Source of the DNA: Verrucomicrobiales bacterium
GTDB taxonomy: Bacteria > Verrucomicrobiota > Verrucomicrobiia > Limisphaerales > J093
DNA: 64,000 nt
Assembly: GCA_015075445.1 (NCBI GenBank)
Contig: JABTUJ010000006.1
Coordinates: 1-64,000 of the forward strand
Direction: 5' to 3'
Part shown: piece after piece, positions 7,775 through 17,042 of the stretch
Layout: the number at the start of each line of letters is the position of its first letter
How positions within the stretch are numbered: position 1 is the first letter of the stretch
Notes under the pieces: model-generated
Seen by the model: the letters and a program-made list of their open reading frames with translations, nothing else
Told to the model about the DNA's origin: nothing
Database searches by the model: none
Program-made: the position numbers and the translations under genes

Positions 7775-10700
7775 ATGCAAGCGTTTGTTGGCACGTGCAT
7801 CCGGCGCCCCGTGGCTGCGTCCATGCTGATCCTCGCGCTGGTCGTCGTCGGCATCGCGAGCTACCTGCGGCTGGACATTGACCGGTTCCCGTCGGTGGAT
7901 CTGCCGGTCGTGCGCATCAGCACCACCCTGCCCGGCGCTTCACCCGCCGAGGTCGAGTCCCAGGTGTCCCAACCCATCGAGGAGGCGGTGAACACCATCG
8001 AGGGCATCAAGGAACTGCGCTCGGTCAACGGCGCCGGCACCTCCTTCGTCATCGTCACCTTCGAGCTCTACCGCCAGATCGAGGCCGCCGCCCAGGATGT
8101 GCGCGACCGCGTGGCGACCGTCCTGCGGGATCTGCCCCGGGACACGGACCCGCCCATCACCTCGAAGGCGGATGCGGATCTGTCGCCCGTGTTGACCCTG
8201 GCGGTGACCGGGCCGCGTTCCCAACGCGAGTTGACCGAGATCGCGGACAAGATCGTGCGCGTGGCGCTCGAACGTTCCCCCGGCGTCGGCCAGGTGAACA
8301 TTATCGGGGGACTGCAGCGGGCCATCAACATCTGGGTGGACGCCGACCGGCTCGCCGCCTACCAGCTCCCCATCACCGCGGTCCGGGGAGCCATCGACCG
8401 CCAGAATGCCAACATCCCGGGCGGCAATGTCACCGGACCGCTGCGCGAACACGTCCTGCGCACGATGGGGCGCGTGACCGACGTGCCGGCCTTCAACGAC
8501 CTGGTCGTCGCCACCCGCAACGGCATGCCCATTCGCATCCGGGACATTGGCTATGCGGAAGACGGCACCCGCGAACAACGCTCGGTCGCACGGCTCGATG
8601 GCGTGCCCACCGTCACGCTGGACGTGTTGCGGCAATCCGGCGCCAACACCGTCGCGGTCATCGAGGGTCTCAAGGAACGACTGAAGACCCTGGACGCCCT
8701 CCTGCCAGACGATGTCCGGGTCGAGATCCTCCGGGACCAATCGCGCTACATCTACGAGGCGCTGCACGAGATCAACCGGCACCTCATCCTGGGCAGCCTG
8801 CTCGCCTGCCTGGTCGTGCTGGCCTTCATGCGCAACTGGCGAGCCATGGTCATCGCCGCGGTGGCCATCCCCACCTCAGTGATCTCGACGTTCGGTCTGA
8901 TGGAAGCCCTGGGCTTCACGCTCAACAGCGTCACCATGCTCGCCCTGGTCCTCATGGTGGGCATTGTGATCGATGACGCGATTGTCGTACTCGAGAACAT
9001 CTTCCGGTTCGTCGAGGAGAAGCAGCTCAAGCCCTTCGCCGCTGCCAAGGCCGCCACCGCCGAGATCGGGCTGGCCGTGACCGCGACAACCTTCAGCCTC
9101 GTCGTGATCTTCGTCCCCGTCTCCTTCATGTCGAGCGTCTCGGGGCGGTTCCTGTACCAGTTCGGCATCACCGCCGCCGCCGCGGTGCTGGTGAGCCTGC
9201 TCGTCTCCTTCACGCTCACGCCCATGATGAGCGCCCGGCTGCTGCGGGTCCGCCCCAGCGCGCCGGGCAGCCGCGGGGACGAGCCCCGCTCCCGCCGCGG
9301 CCTGTACGGCCGGGTGGATCACGCCTATCTCACCACGCTGGCGTGGGCGATGCGGCATCGTCTGCTCGTCCTCGGCGTGGCCGCGGCGGTGGTGGCTTCC
9401 TCGGTCCCGCTGTACCAGATGGTCCGCCAGGAGTACGTGCCTTCGAACACCGACGAGGGCGAGTTCGACGTCCGGGTCACCGCGCCCGAAGGCACCAGCC
9501 TCACCGCCATGCACGACGTGGCCGACCGCATCGAGGCCGAGCTGCGCTCCATCCCCGGAGTGCGCATGGTCCTGACGTCCTGGGGTGGCGGGTTCATCGG
9601 CGGCGTCAACAACGCTCAGTTCTTCGTCCGCCTCGCCCCGCATGCCGAACGGGTGTTTTCCTGGCGACGCCTCCTGAGCTGGCCGCCCTGGAAGGCCTTT
9701 GAGGGCAACTTCTCCCAGCGCGACGTCGTCCGCGAAGTCCGCCAGCGGCTGCGCCAGTTCCCCGAGCTCCGTCCCTCGGTGCGCAACCCGCAGACCATCA
9801 GCCTGGGCGGCCCCAACTTCGACATCGACTTCTCTCTCCTCGGCCCGGACCTCGAGGACCTCTACGCCTTCGGAGATCACCTGCGCCAGCGCGCCCCCGA
9901 ACTCGGCCTGCTCGACGCCGACATCACCCTCAAGCTCGACAAGCCCGAGTTGCAGGTCGAGATCGACCGCGAACGCGCTGCCCGGCTCGGCGTCGACACC
10001 GAACACATCGCCACCGCCCTGCGCCTCATGGTCGGCGGCGATCGCCGCGTGTCCCGGTTTCGCGACGAAACCGTCAACGAGGATTACGACGTGCAACTGC
10101 GTCTCCAGGAGGCGGACCGTGATGATCCGCAAACCCTCGGGCGGCTGTTCGTGCCCGATCAGAGCGGCGGTCTCGTGCGCCTGGACAACCTCGTGCGCCT
10201 GGTGCCCACCACCGCCGCCTCACGCATCGACCGCCTGGACCGCCAACGCGTCGTGAGCCTCCGCGCCGCGGTGGCCCCCGGCTTCGCCCAGGCGGACCGG
10301 GTCGCCGCGCTGCGCGAAGAAGTCGCCCAAATGAATCTGCCTCCCGGCTATTCGAGCCGCGTGTCCGGCCGCGCCCGTGAGATGGAGACCACGTTCATCG
10401 AGTTCCTCTGGGCCTTCTCCCTTTCGGTCGTCCTGATGTACATCATCCTCGCCGCCCAGTTCGAGAGCCTGGTGCATCCTTTCACCATCCTGCTGTCGCT
10501 GCCCCTTTCGGTTCCCTTTGCCCTCCTGTCCCTGTGGGCGGCCGACCAGACCATCAACCTGTATTCCGCGCTCGGGATCCTGGTGCTTTTCGGGGTCGTG
10601 AAGAAGAACGCCATCCTCCAGATCGACCACATGAACCAGCTTCGCAGCGAAGGCAAGGAACGCCTGGCCGCGATTCTCGAGGCCAACCGCCACCGCCTCC

Positions 10701-11188
10701 GGCCCATCCTCATGACTACCTTCACGCTCGTGGCCGGCATGCTCCCGCTCGCCCTCGGGACCGGGCCAGGCGCCGAGGAACGCCGCGCCACCGCGGTGGT
10801 CGTGATCGGCGGTCAGACCCTGTGCCTGCTCCTGACGCTCGTCGTCACCCCCGTCGTCTACTCCGTCCTGGATGAGCTCAAGGACCTCCGCCGGAGTCGA
10901 GGTCACGAGACTCACACCCCCCCCCCGCCTCCTCACGTCGGCTCCTACTCCCCTCCCCGTAGGAGTCGAGGTCACGAGACTCACGCCTCCATCATTCCCG
11001 GTAAGCCATCACCTCCACAAGGTGTCGGCCCGTATTCGAGGAGTTGTGGGTCTGTGTCACGCGCAGGTAACGCACCACCCGCGGCGCAAAGACACACGTG
11101 TAACCCGCGGCGGTGGCGGGTGCGCGCTGCTCGCGCCGATCCACCACCCGCTCCCACTGCTGGCCATCCCCCGAAACCTCGACCGTGA
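7775..11188 (+). CDS. RND efflux permease (AcrB/HAE1-like) with repeat-derived C-terminal tail
   Basis: A 1137-residue inner-membrane proton antiporter that works with the adjacent adaptor. The start (FVGTCIRRPVAASMLIL) and porter-domain segments (TTLPGASPAEVESQVSQPIEEAVNTI) are typical. Proton-relay residues are present: the DD pair in VGIVIDDAIVVLENI and the lysine in GVVKKNAILQIDHM. The recognisable protein ends near VVYSVLDELKDL (about 10889). After that the frame enters a cluster of short repeats (10893-10984) with a run of ten C, then continues as proline- and arginine-rich sequence antisense to the last 197 bases of the convergent GH89 gene before stopping at 11188. The last roughly 95 residues are therefore not family sequence. 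Either the native stop was lost when the repeats arrived, or the C run hides a sequencing or phase difference. Confidence 0.95.
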   Translation: MQAFVGTCIRRPVAASMLILALVVVGIASYLRLDIDRFPSVDLPVVRISTTLPGASPAEVESQVSQPIEEAVNTIEGIKELRSVNGAGTSFVIVTFELYRQIEAAAQDVRDRVATVLRDLPRDTDPPITSKADADLSPVLTLAVTGPRSQRELTEIADKIVRVALERSPGVGQVNIIGGLQRAINIWVDADRLAAYQLPITAVRGAIDRQNANIPGGNVTGPLREHVLRTMGRVTDVPAFNDLVVATRNGMPIRIRDIGYAEDGTREQRSVARLDGVPTVTLDVLRQSGANTVAVIEGLKERLKTLDALLPDDVRVEILRDQSRYIYEALHEINRHLILGSLLACLVVLAFMRNWRAMVIAAVAIPTSVISTFGLMEALGFTLNSVTMLALVLMVGIVIDDAIVVLENIFRFVEEKQLKPFAAAKAATAEIGLAVTATTFSLVVIFVPVSFMSSVSGRFLYQFGITAAAAVLVSLLVSFTLTPMMSARLLRVRPSAPGSRGDEPRSRRGLYGRVDHAYLTTLAWAMRHRLLVLGVAAAVVASSVPLYQMVRQEYVPSNTDEGEFDVRVTAPEGTSLTAMHDVADRIEAELRSIPGVRMVLTSWGGGFIGGVNNAQFFVRLAPHAERVFSWRRLLSWPPWKAFEGNFSQRDVVREVRQRLRQFPELRPSVRNPQTISLGGPNFDIDFSLLGPDLEDLYAFGDHLRQRAPELGLLDADITLKLDKPELQVEIDRERAARLGVDTEHIATALRLMVGGDRRVSRFRDETVNEDYDVQLRLQEADRDDPQTLGRLFVPDQSGGLVRLDNLVRLVPTTAASRIDRLDRQRVVSLRAAVAPGFAQADRVAALREEVAQMNLPPGYSSRVSGRAREMETTFIEFLWAFSLSVVLMYIILAAQFESLVHPFTILLSLPLSVPFALLSLWAADQTINLYSALGILVLFGVVKKNAILQIDHMNQLRSEGKERLAAILEANRHRLRPILMTTFTLVAGMLPLALGTGPGAEERRATAVVVIGGQTLCLLLTLVVTPVVYSVLDELKDLRRSRGHETHTPPPPPHVGSYSPPRRSRGHETHASIIPGKPSPPQGVGPYSRSCGSVSRAGNAPPAAQRHTCNPRRWRVRAARADPPPAPTAGHPPKPRP
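10893..10984. repeat. GTAGG-family repeat cluster inside the permease reading frame
   Basis: Three units lie here. Two direct copies of the B form, GGAGTCGAGGTCACGAGACT, start at 10893 and, with a leading GTA, at 10959. An A-form copy in the opposite orientation lies at 10927-10948 (GCCTCCTCACGTCGGCTCCT). Runs of C separate them, including ten in a row at 10917-10926. The A copy and the second B copy face each other and can partly pair. Related copies occur at 23748, 46807, 60890 and 63955. Confidence 0.85.
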
Positions 11189-13703
11189 ACCCGTAATAGC
11201 GATCGTCCCCGAAATAACCCACCACCACGACCCGCCCCACTTCCGCCGGCGTCTCGAGGTCCACCTGCCACCACGTCTCGCCGGGATGCTTCACCACGTC
11301 CGTGGCCCAGTAGGCATCCAGGGTCCGGACGCGACCGTCATTCGCGAGCGCCGGGGGATGTCCCGGCAGCGCGCTCGACGCCGTGGCTGGTTTTCCCGTG
11401 GTCAGGCTGCGGGCGTCCGGCTCGAAGAGAGCACCGTACCGGGCCCAGAGCCGGCGCGCCTCGACCACGCTGTCGCCCTTCGGCTCGACCGGGAAACGAT
11501 CGTGCTGCTCCGACCACCGTTGTTCGAAGTCGAACATGGCGGCAGCGAAAGCGGCTTCATCGAACGGCTGATCGTTCGCTAGCGCCCGGTCCAGGTGCTG
11601 GAAGAAGATCTCCCAGCGCTTCAGGTAGAAGCCGGTCAGGAGCCCCGACCACTGCCGGGCAGCGTAATCCCGCAAAATGGTGCCGTTGCCCCACAGGGTC
11701 AGGACCCGACGCGCGTTCCACTCGAACCGATCGCGGTCGGCATCGGTCACGCCCCATCGACGGGCATCCTCCAGCCAGGGCCCGAGGAGGAATTCCGGGC
11801 GCGTGGCCAGCAAGGCATCGAGATCCCGGATGAACGTGAGCATCTGATCGGCGGCGTGCCGCAGGGCGACTCGGTCCCGGCCCCGGTAGGCATCGAGCAC
11901 CTGGCGATGCAAGTCCGCGGAGGCATTGCCGAACACCTGGCGGGTGACATTCACGAGGTCGAACCGGAAGGCGTCGACGTCGCCGAGCTCCGCCGCCGCC
12001 GCCAGCAGCGCCCGGCCGGCCTCCGCCAGCCGGTCATTCGAATAGGGCGTGGTGGGGGGCGCCCCCAGCGACGGGGGGCCCATGAAAGTCGCCCGGTTGT
12101 CGAACGAGGCCTGAAAGGCGGTCTCGTGCAGGATCCGCCACGCCCGGCGGGCCTCCGGGTGGTCCTGGCCATAGGCGCGACGGGCAAAGTCCGCGAGCCA
12201 ATGCTCGAGCGGCACCGGTTCGTTTCGCCAGGCCAGCTCGAAGAGTAGATCGAACACCACCGGGTTGTTGTCGAGGGCTTCGTTGACGAAGCCGAGCCCC
12301 GAAAGCCGGCCGGCCTTGGGATCACGGCGGGCCGCCCAGTAATCCTGGTTCAGCCGGTCCAGCGCGCCGCCCAGCCAGACGCGACCGCCGAAGTTCTGGA
12401 TGGCGCACCACAACCAGGGCTTGCCGCAGAACGCCTGGGTCTGGCTCCAGACGGGCGTGTTCTCGCAGTAAAGATCCAGCAAGAGGATGCGGTCATCCGG
12501 CACCGGCCCGAGCACCGCCTCGATGCGGGGCTGCGACCAGAAATGTCGGGCGTGAAAGAACGGCCAGCCCTGGAGGACCCAGACCGCTTGCGGATCGGTG
12601 TGGCGCAGGCCGTCGTAGATCGCCCGCCCGATGGCCGCGAGGTAGTCTGTGTCACCGCGGGGCGGGATCATCTCGATGAACGTGTCGGCAGCGTAGTAGT
12701 GGTCGGTGCCGAACAGCCGGGTTTGTTCTTCGAGAAACGTCGCGGCGAGCCGCGGAAAGAGGGGGTCCAACGGATCGAGCACGAACGTGTTCCACTCGAG
12801 CCACGTGATGGTCTGGAGCTTCGCGTTCGGGAACTGATTCGTCACGGTGGCCGGCACATGCCCGGTGAAGCCTTGCAGCACGGGAGTCATGCCGAACGCG
12901 CGTTGCCGGTCGAGGATCTGCCGGCTGAGCGTGGCGTGACGCTCGATCCAGCCCGCCGGCAAGGGCCCGCCGTGCCCATCCAGGCAGCCCATCCAGCCGA
13001 ACGGCAGGTAGGGCGGCCCGGCCAGAAACGCCTGCATGCCCTCCTCGCTCCACCCCATCCGTCGCCCAACCGCCTGCCACACCGCTTCCTGGCCGGTCAC
13101 CGAGAGCGGCAGGTTGATTCCGTTGAGCGCCATCCAGTCGATCAACTGTTCCCACTGCGACCAATCGTACCAGGGCAGCGAATAGCCGAAGCAGCAGTAG
13201 TTCAGAAAGTACCGGTACCGCGCCGAACTCACGCGCCGCAGTTTGGGTTCGACCTTCGGAAGCGGATCCGGCAACTGCAACTGGCGGCCGCCCGTCAGCG
13301 AGTAGTGCGCCTGGCAGTGGTACTTCAGGTACCAGTTCAACGCCGACGCCAGCGAAACGCCGTTGTTGCCCCGCAGCACGATCCGGTCCCCGCGCGTTTC
13401 GACCTCGAACACATCGCCCGCCGGATCGGCCGGCACCAGCTCCAGCACGAACCGATCCGCGTGAGTCGGCAGGAGCCGCTCGAGCAAGCCCCGGGCCGCC
13501 TCGACGCCGTCCGCCACCGCCGGGCAGGCCAGGGCAAGGCTCAATCCCAGGAACCAGAGGGCGGCAATATCGGTCCGCCCGCCAGCAGCCCGCGGACGGG
13601 TCGGAGGTCCTTTGCCGCCGCGTGAAGAGGGAACGATCGCCCGATGGCTCGAGCGCGGGGCGGGAAAGCCGGGCCTGGCCGGCGGAAGCTGCGGGGCTTG
13701 CAT
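10992..13703 (-). CDS. Exported alpha-N-acetylglucosaminidase (GH89) with C-terminal F5/8-type carbohydrate-binding module
   Basis: A 903-residue glycoside hydrolase expected to remove terminal alpha-linked GlcNAc from glycans such as mucins or heparan sulphate. After a long basic N-terminus and a hydrophobic signal (LWFLGLSLALACPAVA), the GH89/NAGLU layout follows: an N-terminal domain (VLRGNNGVSLASALNWYLK), then the TIM-barrel (YYAADTFIEMIPP and GFVNEALDNNPVVFDLLFE hold the two likely catalytic Glu) and a helical domain. The last about 140 residues (GKPATASSALPGHPPALANDG to the end, with WWQVDLETPAEVGRVVV) form a discoidin/CBM32-like module. The ATG at 13703 gives an unusually long pre-signal region of about 45 residues; a later non-ATG start is possible. 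The 3' end overlaps the convergent permease frame by 197 bases. Confidence 0.93.
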   Translation of the reverse strand: MQAPQLPPARPGFPAPRSSHRAIVPSSRGGKGPPTRPRAAGGRTDIAALWFLGLSLALACPAVADGVEAARGLLERLLPTHADRFVLELVPADPAGDVFEVETRGDRIVLRGNNGVSLASALNWYLKYHCQAHYSLTGGRQLQLPDPLPKVEPKLRRVSSARYRYFLNYCCFGYSLPWYDWSQWEQLIDWMALNGINLPLSVTGQEAVWQAVGRRMGWSEEGMQAFLAGPPYLPFGWMGCLDGHGGPLPAGWIERHATLSRQILDRQRAFGMTPVLQGFTGHVPATVTNQFPNAKLQTITWLEWNTFVLDPLDPLFPRLAATFLEEQTRLFGTDHYYAADTFIEMIPPRGDTDYLAAIGRAIYDGLRHTDPQAVWVLQGWPFFHARHFWSQPRIEAVLGPVPDDRILLLDLYCENTPVWSQTQAFCGKPWLWCAIQNFGGRVWLGGALDRLNQDYWAARRDPKAGRLSGLGFVNEALDNNPVVFDLLFELAWRNEPVPLEHWLADFARRAYGQDHPEARRAWRILHETAFQASFDNRATFMGPPSLGAPPTTPYSNDRLAEAGRALLAAAAELGDVDAFRFDLVNVTRQVFGNASADLHRQVLDAYRGRDRVALRHAADQMLTFIRDLDALLATRPEFLLGPWLEDARRWGVTDADRDRFEWNARRVLTLWGNGTILRDYAARQWSGLLTGFYLKRWEIFFQHLDRALANDQPFDEAAFAAAMFDFEQRWSEQHDRFPVEPKGDSVVEARRLWARYGALFEPDARSLTTGKPATASSALPGHPPALANDGRVRTLDAYWATDVVKHPGETWWQVDLETPAEVGRVVVVGYFGDDRYYGFTVEVSGDGQQWERVVDRREQRAPATAAGYTCVFAPRVVRYLRVTQTHNSSNTGRHLVEVMAYRE

Positions 13704-13867
13704 GCCCCCGAGCGTAATCCTACGCCCGAGCGCTGCAATGCTGCGGTTTGGCCGTGCCGGTCCAACAGCGCGTCCGGTCCGAGACTGTGACTCCCCGTGC
13801 CCTCACTTCCGGACGCCGCACTTCCGCGCTCCAGATCGCCCACGGCTCCAACCCTGCCGCCCGCCGG

Positions 13868-14890
13868 TCAAACCACCGACCGACAACGGAACCGGCGATC
13901 CGAAATCGCGGGCCGCAGCTCCTCCCGCGTCCACGTAGCCTGTTCGCCTCGTTCCCATGGATCGAGGCCGATCCACGCCGAACGCCGGCCCTCCAGAACC
14001 AGTTCCCCCCGCTCGAAATCCAGCGTCACCAACGCCCACAGCGGGTCGCGATACGCCGCCACGTGGGTCAGGTACGGATGGGCACGGTGCACCGCCGGCG
14101 GGAACGTCTCCCGGCGCGCCGCCGGTGCATTCAGCCACCAATACGAAGCGCTGTTCACCTGGACATGCGGGACCCCATCGATCTCCCGCGTGTAGTCCAG
14201 ATGCAGATGCCCGCTGAACACGGCGACGACACTGCCTCGCCGACGTTGCTCAGCCCGGGCAAGCAGCGCCCGCACCGCACCGCTGTTCTCGAGGCAACCA
14301 CCGTGATCGGCATCAAACGGCTGATGAATGAACAGCACCACCGGCCGATCGCCTCGCGCCAGCTCACGCTCGAGCCAGGCCAGTTGTCCCGGCCCCATGA
14401 ACCGCTTGTAGCCCGCCGCCGTGCCACCCGGCTCATTGCCATCCAACACCAGTCCCCGGACCGGCCCGGCCTCGAAGGCGTAGTGCCGGTGCGGCATGCC
14501 GTAATACGCGACGGTCTGCTCGCGGGTGACGCCGCCGTCCATGTCATGGTTGCCCAGCACGTGATAGCGTCGGCCGGGAAACTCGTTCCACACATCCAGG
14601 AAGGCCTGGTTGCGCGGCGCCGGCACGCAGAAGTCGCCAAGTTGCACAATGAAATCCGGCTCCGCGATCTTCATTGCGGCGACGAACGCCCGGATCCGCT
14701 CGACGCCGTCTGGCATCACGTCCTGGTGCACGTCGGTGATCAGGCCGAAGCGGACGCGCCGGTCAGACTCCGCGGCGGTTGCATGCCCTGCCCAGGCCGC
14801 CAACACGGCCGGTGCCAGGACCACCCGCTGAACAAACGCGCGTCGGGTCGAGAGCCACCCGACGCCTTGCGAACAAGGTCGTGCTTGCAT
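13868..14890 (-). CDS. Tat-exported calcineurin-like metallophosphoesterase
   Basis: A 340-residue binuclear-metal phosphoesterase. The N-terminus has STRRAFVQR followed by a hydrophobic stretch and HATAA, consistent with a twin-arginine signal. All metal-binding blocks are present in order: DVH (53-55), GDF (85-87), GNHD (113-116), a later FIHQP, and GHLH. The segment DADHGGCLENSGAVRALL fits the exported ICC/purple-phosphatase-like branch. Substrates of such proteins include nucleotides, phosphodiesters and phospholipid head groups; none can be chosen here. It is separated from the GH89 gene by 163 bases and transcribed the same way, and is divergent from the small exported protein at 15043. 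Confidence in the fold and catalytic set is high. Confidence 0.93.
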   Translation of the reverse strand: MQARPCSQGVGWLSTRRAFVQRVVLAPAVLAAWAGHATAAESDRRVRFGLITDVHQDVMPDGVERIRAFVAAMKIAEPDFIVQLGDFCVPAPRNQAFLDVWNEFPGRRYHVLGNHDMDGGVTREQTVAYYGMPHRHYAFEAGPVRGLVLDGNEPGGTAAGYKRFMGPGQLAWLERELARGDRPVVLFIHQPFDADHGGCLENSGAVRALLARAEQRRRGSVVAVFSGHLHLDYTREIDGVPHVQVNSASYWWLNAPAARRETFPPAVHRAHPYLTHVAAYRDPLWALVTLDFERGELVLEGRRSAWIGLDPWERGEQATWTREELRPAISDRRFRCRSVV

Positions 14891-15042
14891 GATGTCGCGA
14901 TCACCTTCCCAAAGCCTCCCACGCCTGTCGAGACCCGCTCGGCCAGGAAACCCGGCAGCGACACCCCGCGGCGCCGCGATCGTGCGCGGGCAGCGTGAAG
15001 AACGCCATTGAGCCCGCCGCGGCGCCGCCTTAGCCTCGCCGC

Positions 15043-15504
15043 ATGACGTGGCTGCTTCGCCTCGGTTCCGCTTTGGCCTTGTGGGCCAGCCTGGCCACCA
15101 CCCAGGCGGCCCCCGACGAGGTCATCAAGGTCCTGCCGCACTTCCTGGATCGGAACGGCAAGCACGCCCTCTCGCCGAGCCTGTTCGAGCGCGACGCCTA
15201 CCAGGCCATCCTCCGCGAATCGCCGGAGAAGCGGGGCGGCATGCAGTTCGATGTGCAGTGGAAGGCGCGCAAAATCGCGGGCCGCACGCTGAAGCTGCGG
15301 CTCGAGTTGGTGACCGATCGCTACCCGAAGGGTCAGCCCTTCCTGGCCGACATCGAGCTCGACCGCAGCAGCCGGTTCGGTCGCTGGAAACGCATCCGGC
15401 TCGAAGCGCCCTTGATGGCCAGGCTCGGCGAAGTCGTGGCCTGGCGTGTCACCCTCCACGACGGCGTCCACGAGTTGTCCAGCCGCCAGTCGTTCCTCTG
15501 GTGA
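15043..15504 (+). CDS. Small exported protein of unknown function
   Basis: A 153-residue protein beginning with a clear signal peptide (LLRLGSALALWASLATTQA, cleavage likely before PDEV). The mature part is basic and predicted to be mostly beta, with motifs LKLRLELVTDRYPKG and VAWRVTLHDGVHE. I do not recognise the family. It is flanked by a divergent phosphoesterase gene and a convergent AI-2E-type permease gene, so it appears to be monocistronic. Codon use matches its neighbours, and the frame is clean from ATG to TGA, which supports a real gene. Confidence 0.75.
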   Translation: MTWLLRLGSALALWASLATTQAAPDEVIKVLPHFLDRNGKHALSPSLFERDAYQAILRESPEKRGGMQFDVQWKARKIAGRTLKLRLELVTDRYPKGQPFLADIELDRSSRFGRWKRIRLEAPLMARLGEVVAWRVTLHDGVHELSSRQSFLW

Positions 15505-15584
15505 TCCGCTGGCCTGCTTGGTGAAACCTCCCGGGAAGCCCTCCGCACCGACCGGCTTGCCCGCCGCCCGCGCGCGCCCTCGCC

Positions 15585-17003
15585 TCACACCGGTTTCCGC
15601 CGCGTCGGCGGCCCCCGCCGCCACACGTAACGAAACATCAGGACACGCAGGGCGGCCGTGAGCGGGATCGCCAGAATGCCGCCGAGCAGGCCCCCGAACA
15701 GCGTGGTGCCGGTGATCACCGCAATGATAATCGTCAGCGGATGCAGCCCCACGCGGTCACCGAGAATCTTCGGCTGGATCACAAAACCCTCGAGCAATTG
15801 AACTGCCACATACACGCCCAGGGCCATCAACGGATGCAGCCAGTCCGTGTACTGCACAAACGCAATCGTCACCGCCGCCGCGAACGTGATCGCCGCACCG
15901 ATGTACGGGATCAAGGTCAACACCGTCGCCACCGCCCCAAGCAACACGGCGTACGGCAGCCCGATCAGGCTGAACCCAATCGCGTACAGGATCCCGTCGC
16001 AGATGGCGACCAACACCTGCCCCCGGAAAAAGGCAATCAGGTAGTTGTTGATCGAGCCCAGCACGAACGCCACCTCGTCCTTCAGATGCGACTTGGCCAG
16101 GGGCAGGTACTCCGTCCACTTGGATTCGATCCCGCGCTTCTCGAGCAGAAAGTAGAACGCATACACCGGGATCAGAAACAACCCCACCAACGCCCCGAAA
16201 CCAGCCGCCACGCGCCCCACCTGACCGAACGCCCAGGACCCGAACTTCTGCGCCAGTCCGGTCAGCCAACTGGTGGCGCTCTGTGAAGAGCTTCGGATCC
16301 AGCTCAATCCCGTGAACCAGCCCACTGAGCAACCCTTCACGCTCGGCGCCGGCGGTGCGCCCCCGGCGGTCTCCCGGACGGTTCCGCCTTCGTCGCGTCC
16401 CGAGGGATCCGCCTCCGCGTCTGGCACAGGCACGGGCGAGGTCACGACGTTCTCCGGCCCGACATTTGTGGTCAGCAGCCCCACCGGGCCAGAGGTTGGG
16501 GCGGGTGACGTGACTCCGCTTGGGCCGGACGGAAGGGCGGTGAGGTTTGGGGTTGGCTGGTTGGTGCCCAGCCAGCTCGCCGGCAAACGGAGCAGGCTCC
16601 GGATGAGCTGGGGCGGGTCCGTGATGTAGGCCTCGACTCGATTATGCAGATTCGTGGCGTACACCGGCACACGCCCCACCAGCTCGCGGGTCTCCACCAC
16701 AATCCGCGGCACCACGCTGCCGATCACGGCTGCGACGGTCATGAGCGCCAGGGCGAACACGCACAGGATGCCCCGCGGCCGCGGGACCCGCCGCGTTTCG
16801 AGATAGTCCACCACCGGGTCCAGCAGATAGGCGATGACGCCCGCCACGGCCAACGGCCAGAGCACGGGGGCCAGCAAGCCCAGCACCTTGCCCACGCCCC
16901 AGATCAGGGCGACCACCAACCCCACCAGCGTGGCCAGCGCGAGGCCTGTCAACGCCGCCCAGATCAGGCGCGCCTGCGTTTCAGTCGGAGGAGGCAGGAT
17001 CAC
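15585..17003 (-). CDS. AI-2E family (PerM/UPF0118) membrane permease with a low-complexity insert
   Basis: A 472-residue polytopic inner-membrane protein. The hydrophobic pattern matches the AI-2E/PerM family: two N-terminal helices (LIWAALTGLALATLVGLVVALIW and VLWPLAVAGVIAYLLDPVVDYLE), one more helix, then a periplasm-proximal region and five C-terminal helices including GLPYAVLLGAVATVLTLIPYIGA and the conserved LLGGILAIPLTAALRV end. Members export quorum signals, exchange Na+ or protons, or are uncharacterised. Unusually, residues about 147-225 form a Pro/Ser/Thr/Gly-rich stretch (PTPNLTALPSGPSGVTSPAP onward) in the extra-membrane loop. The permease is followed 39 bases upstream by proC in the same direction, so co-transcription is possible. 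The transported substrate is unknown. Confidence 0.92.
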   Translation of the reverse strand: MILPPPTETQARLIWAALTGLALATLVGLVVALIWGVGKVLGLLAPVLWPLAVAGVIAYLLDPVVDYLETRRVPRPRGILCVFALALMTVAAVIGSVVPRIVVETRELVGRVPVYATNLHNRVEAYITDPPQLIRSLLRLPASWLGTNQPTPNLTALPSGPSGVTSPAPTSGPVGLLTTNVGPENVVTSPVPVPDAEADPSGRDEGGTVRETAGGAPPAPSVKGCSVGWFTGLSWIRSSSQSATSWLTGLAQKFGSWAFGQVGRVAAGFGALVGLFLIPVYAFYFLLEKRGIESKWTEYLPLAKSHLKDEVAFVLGSINNYLIAFFRGQVLVAICDGILYAIGFSLIGLPYAVLLGAVATVLTLIPYIGAAITFAAAVTIAFVQYTDWLHPLMALGVYVAVQLLEGFVIQPKILGDRVGLHPLTIIIAVITGTTLFGGLLGGILAIPLTAALRVLMFRYVWRRGPPTRRKPV

Positions 17004-17042
17004 ACGCGATTCCCAGGCTTGGCCTTTCGGTCTGTCGCGGGT

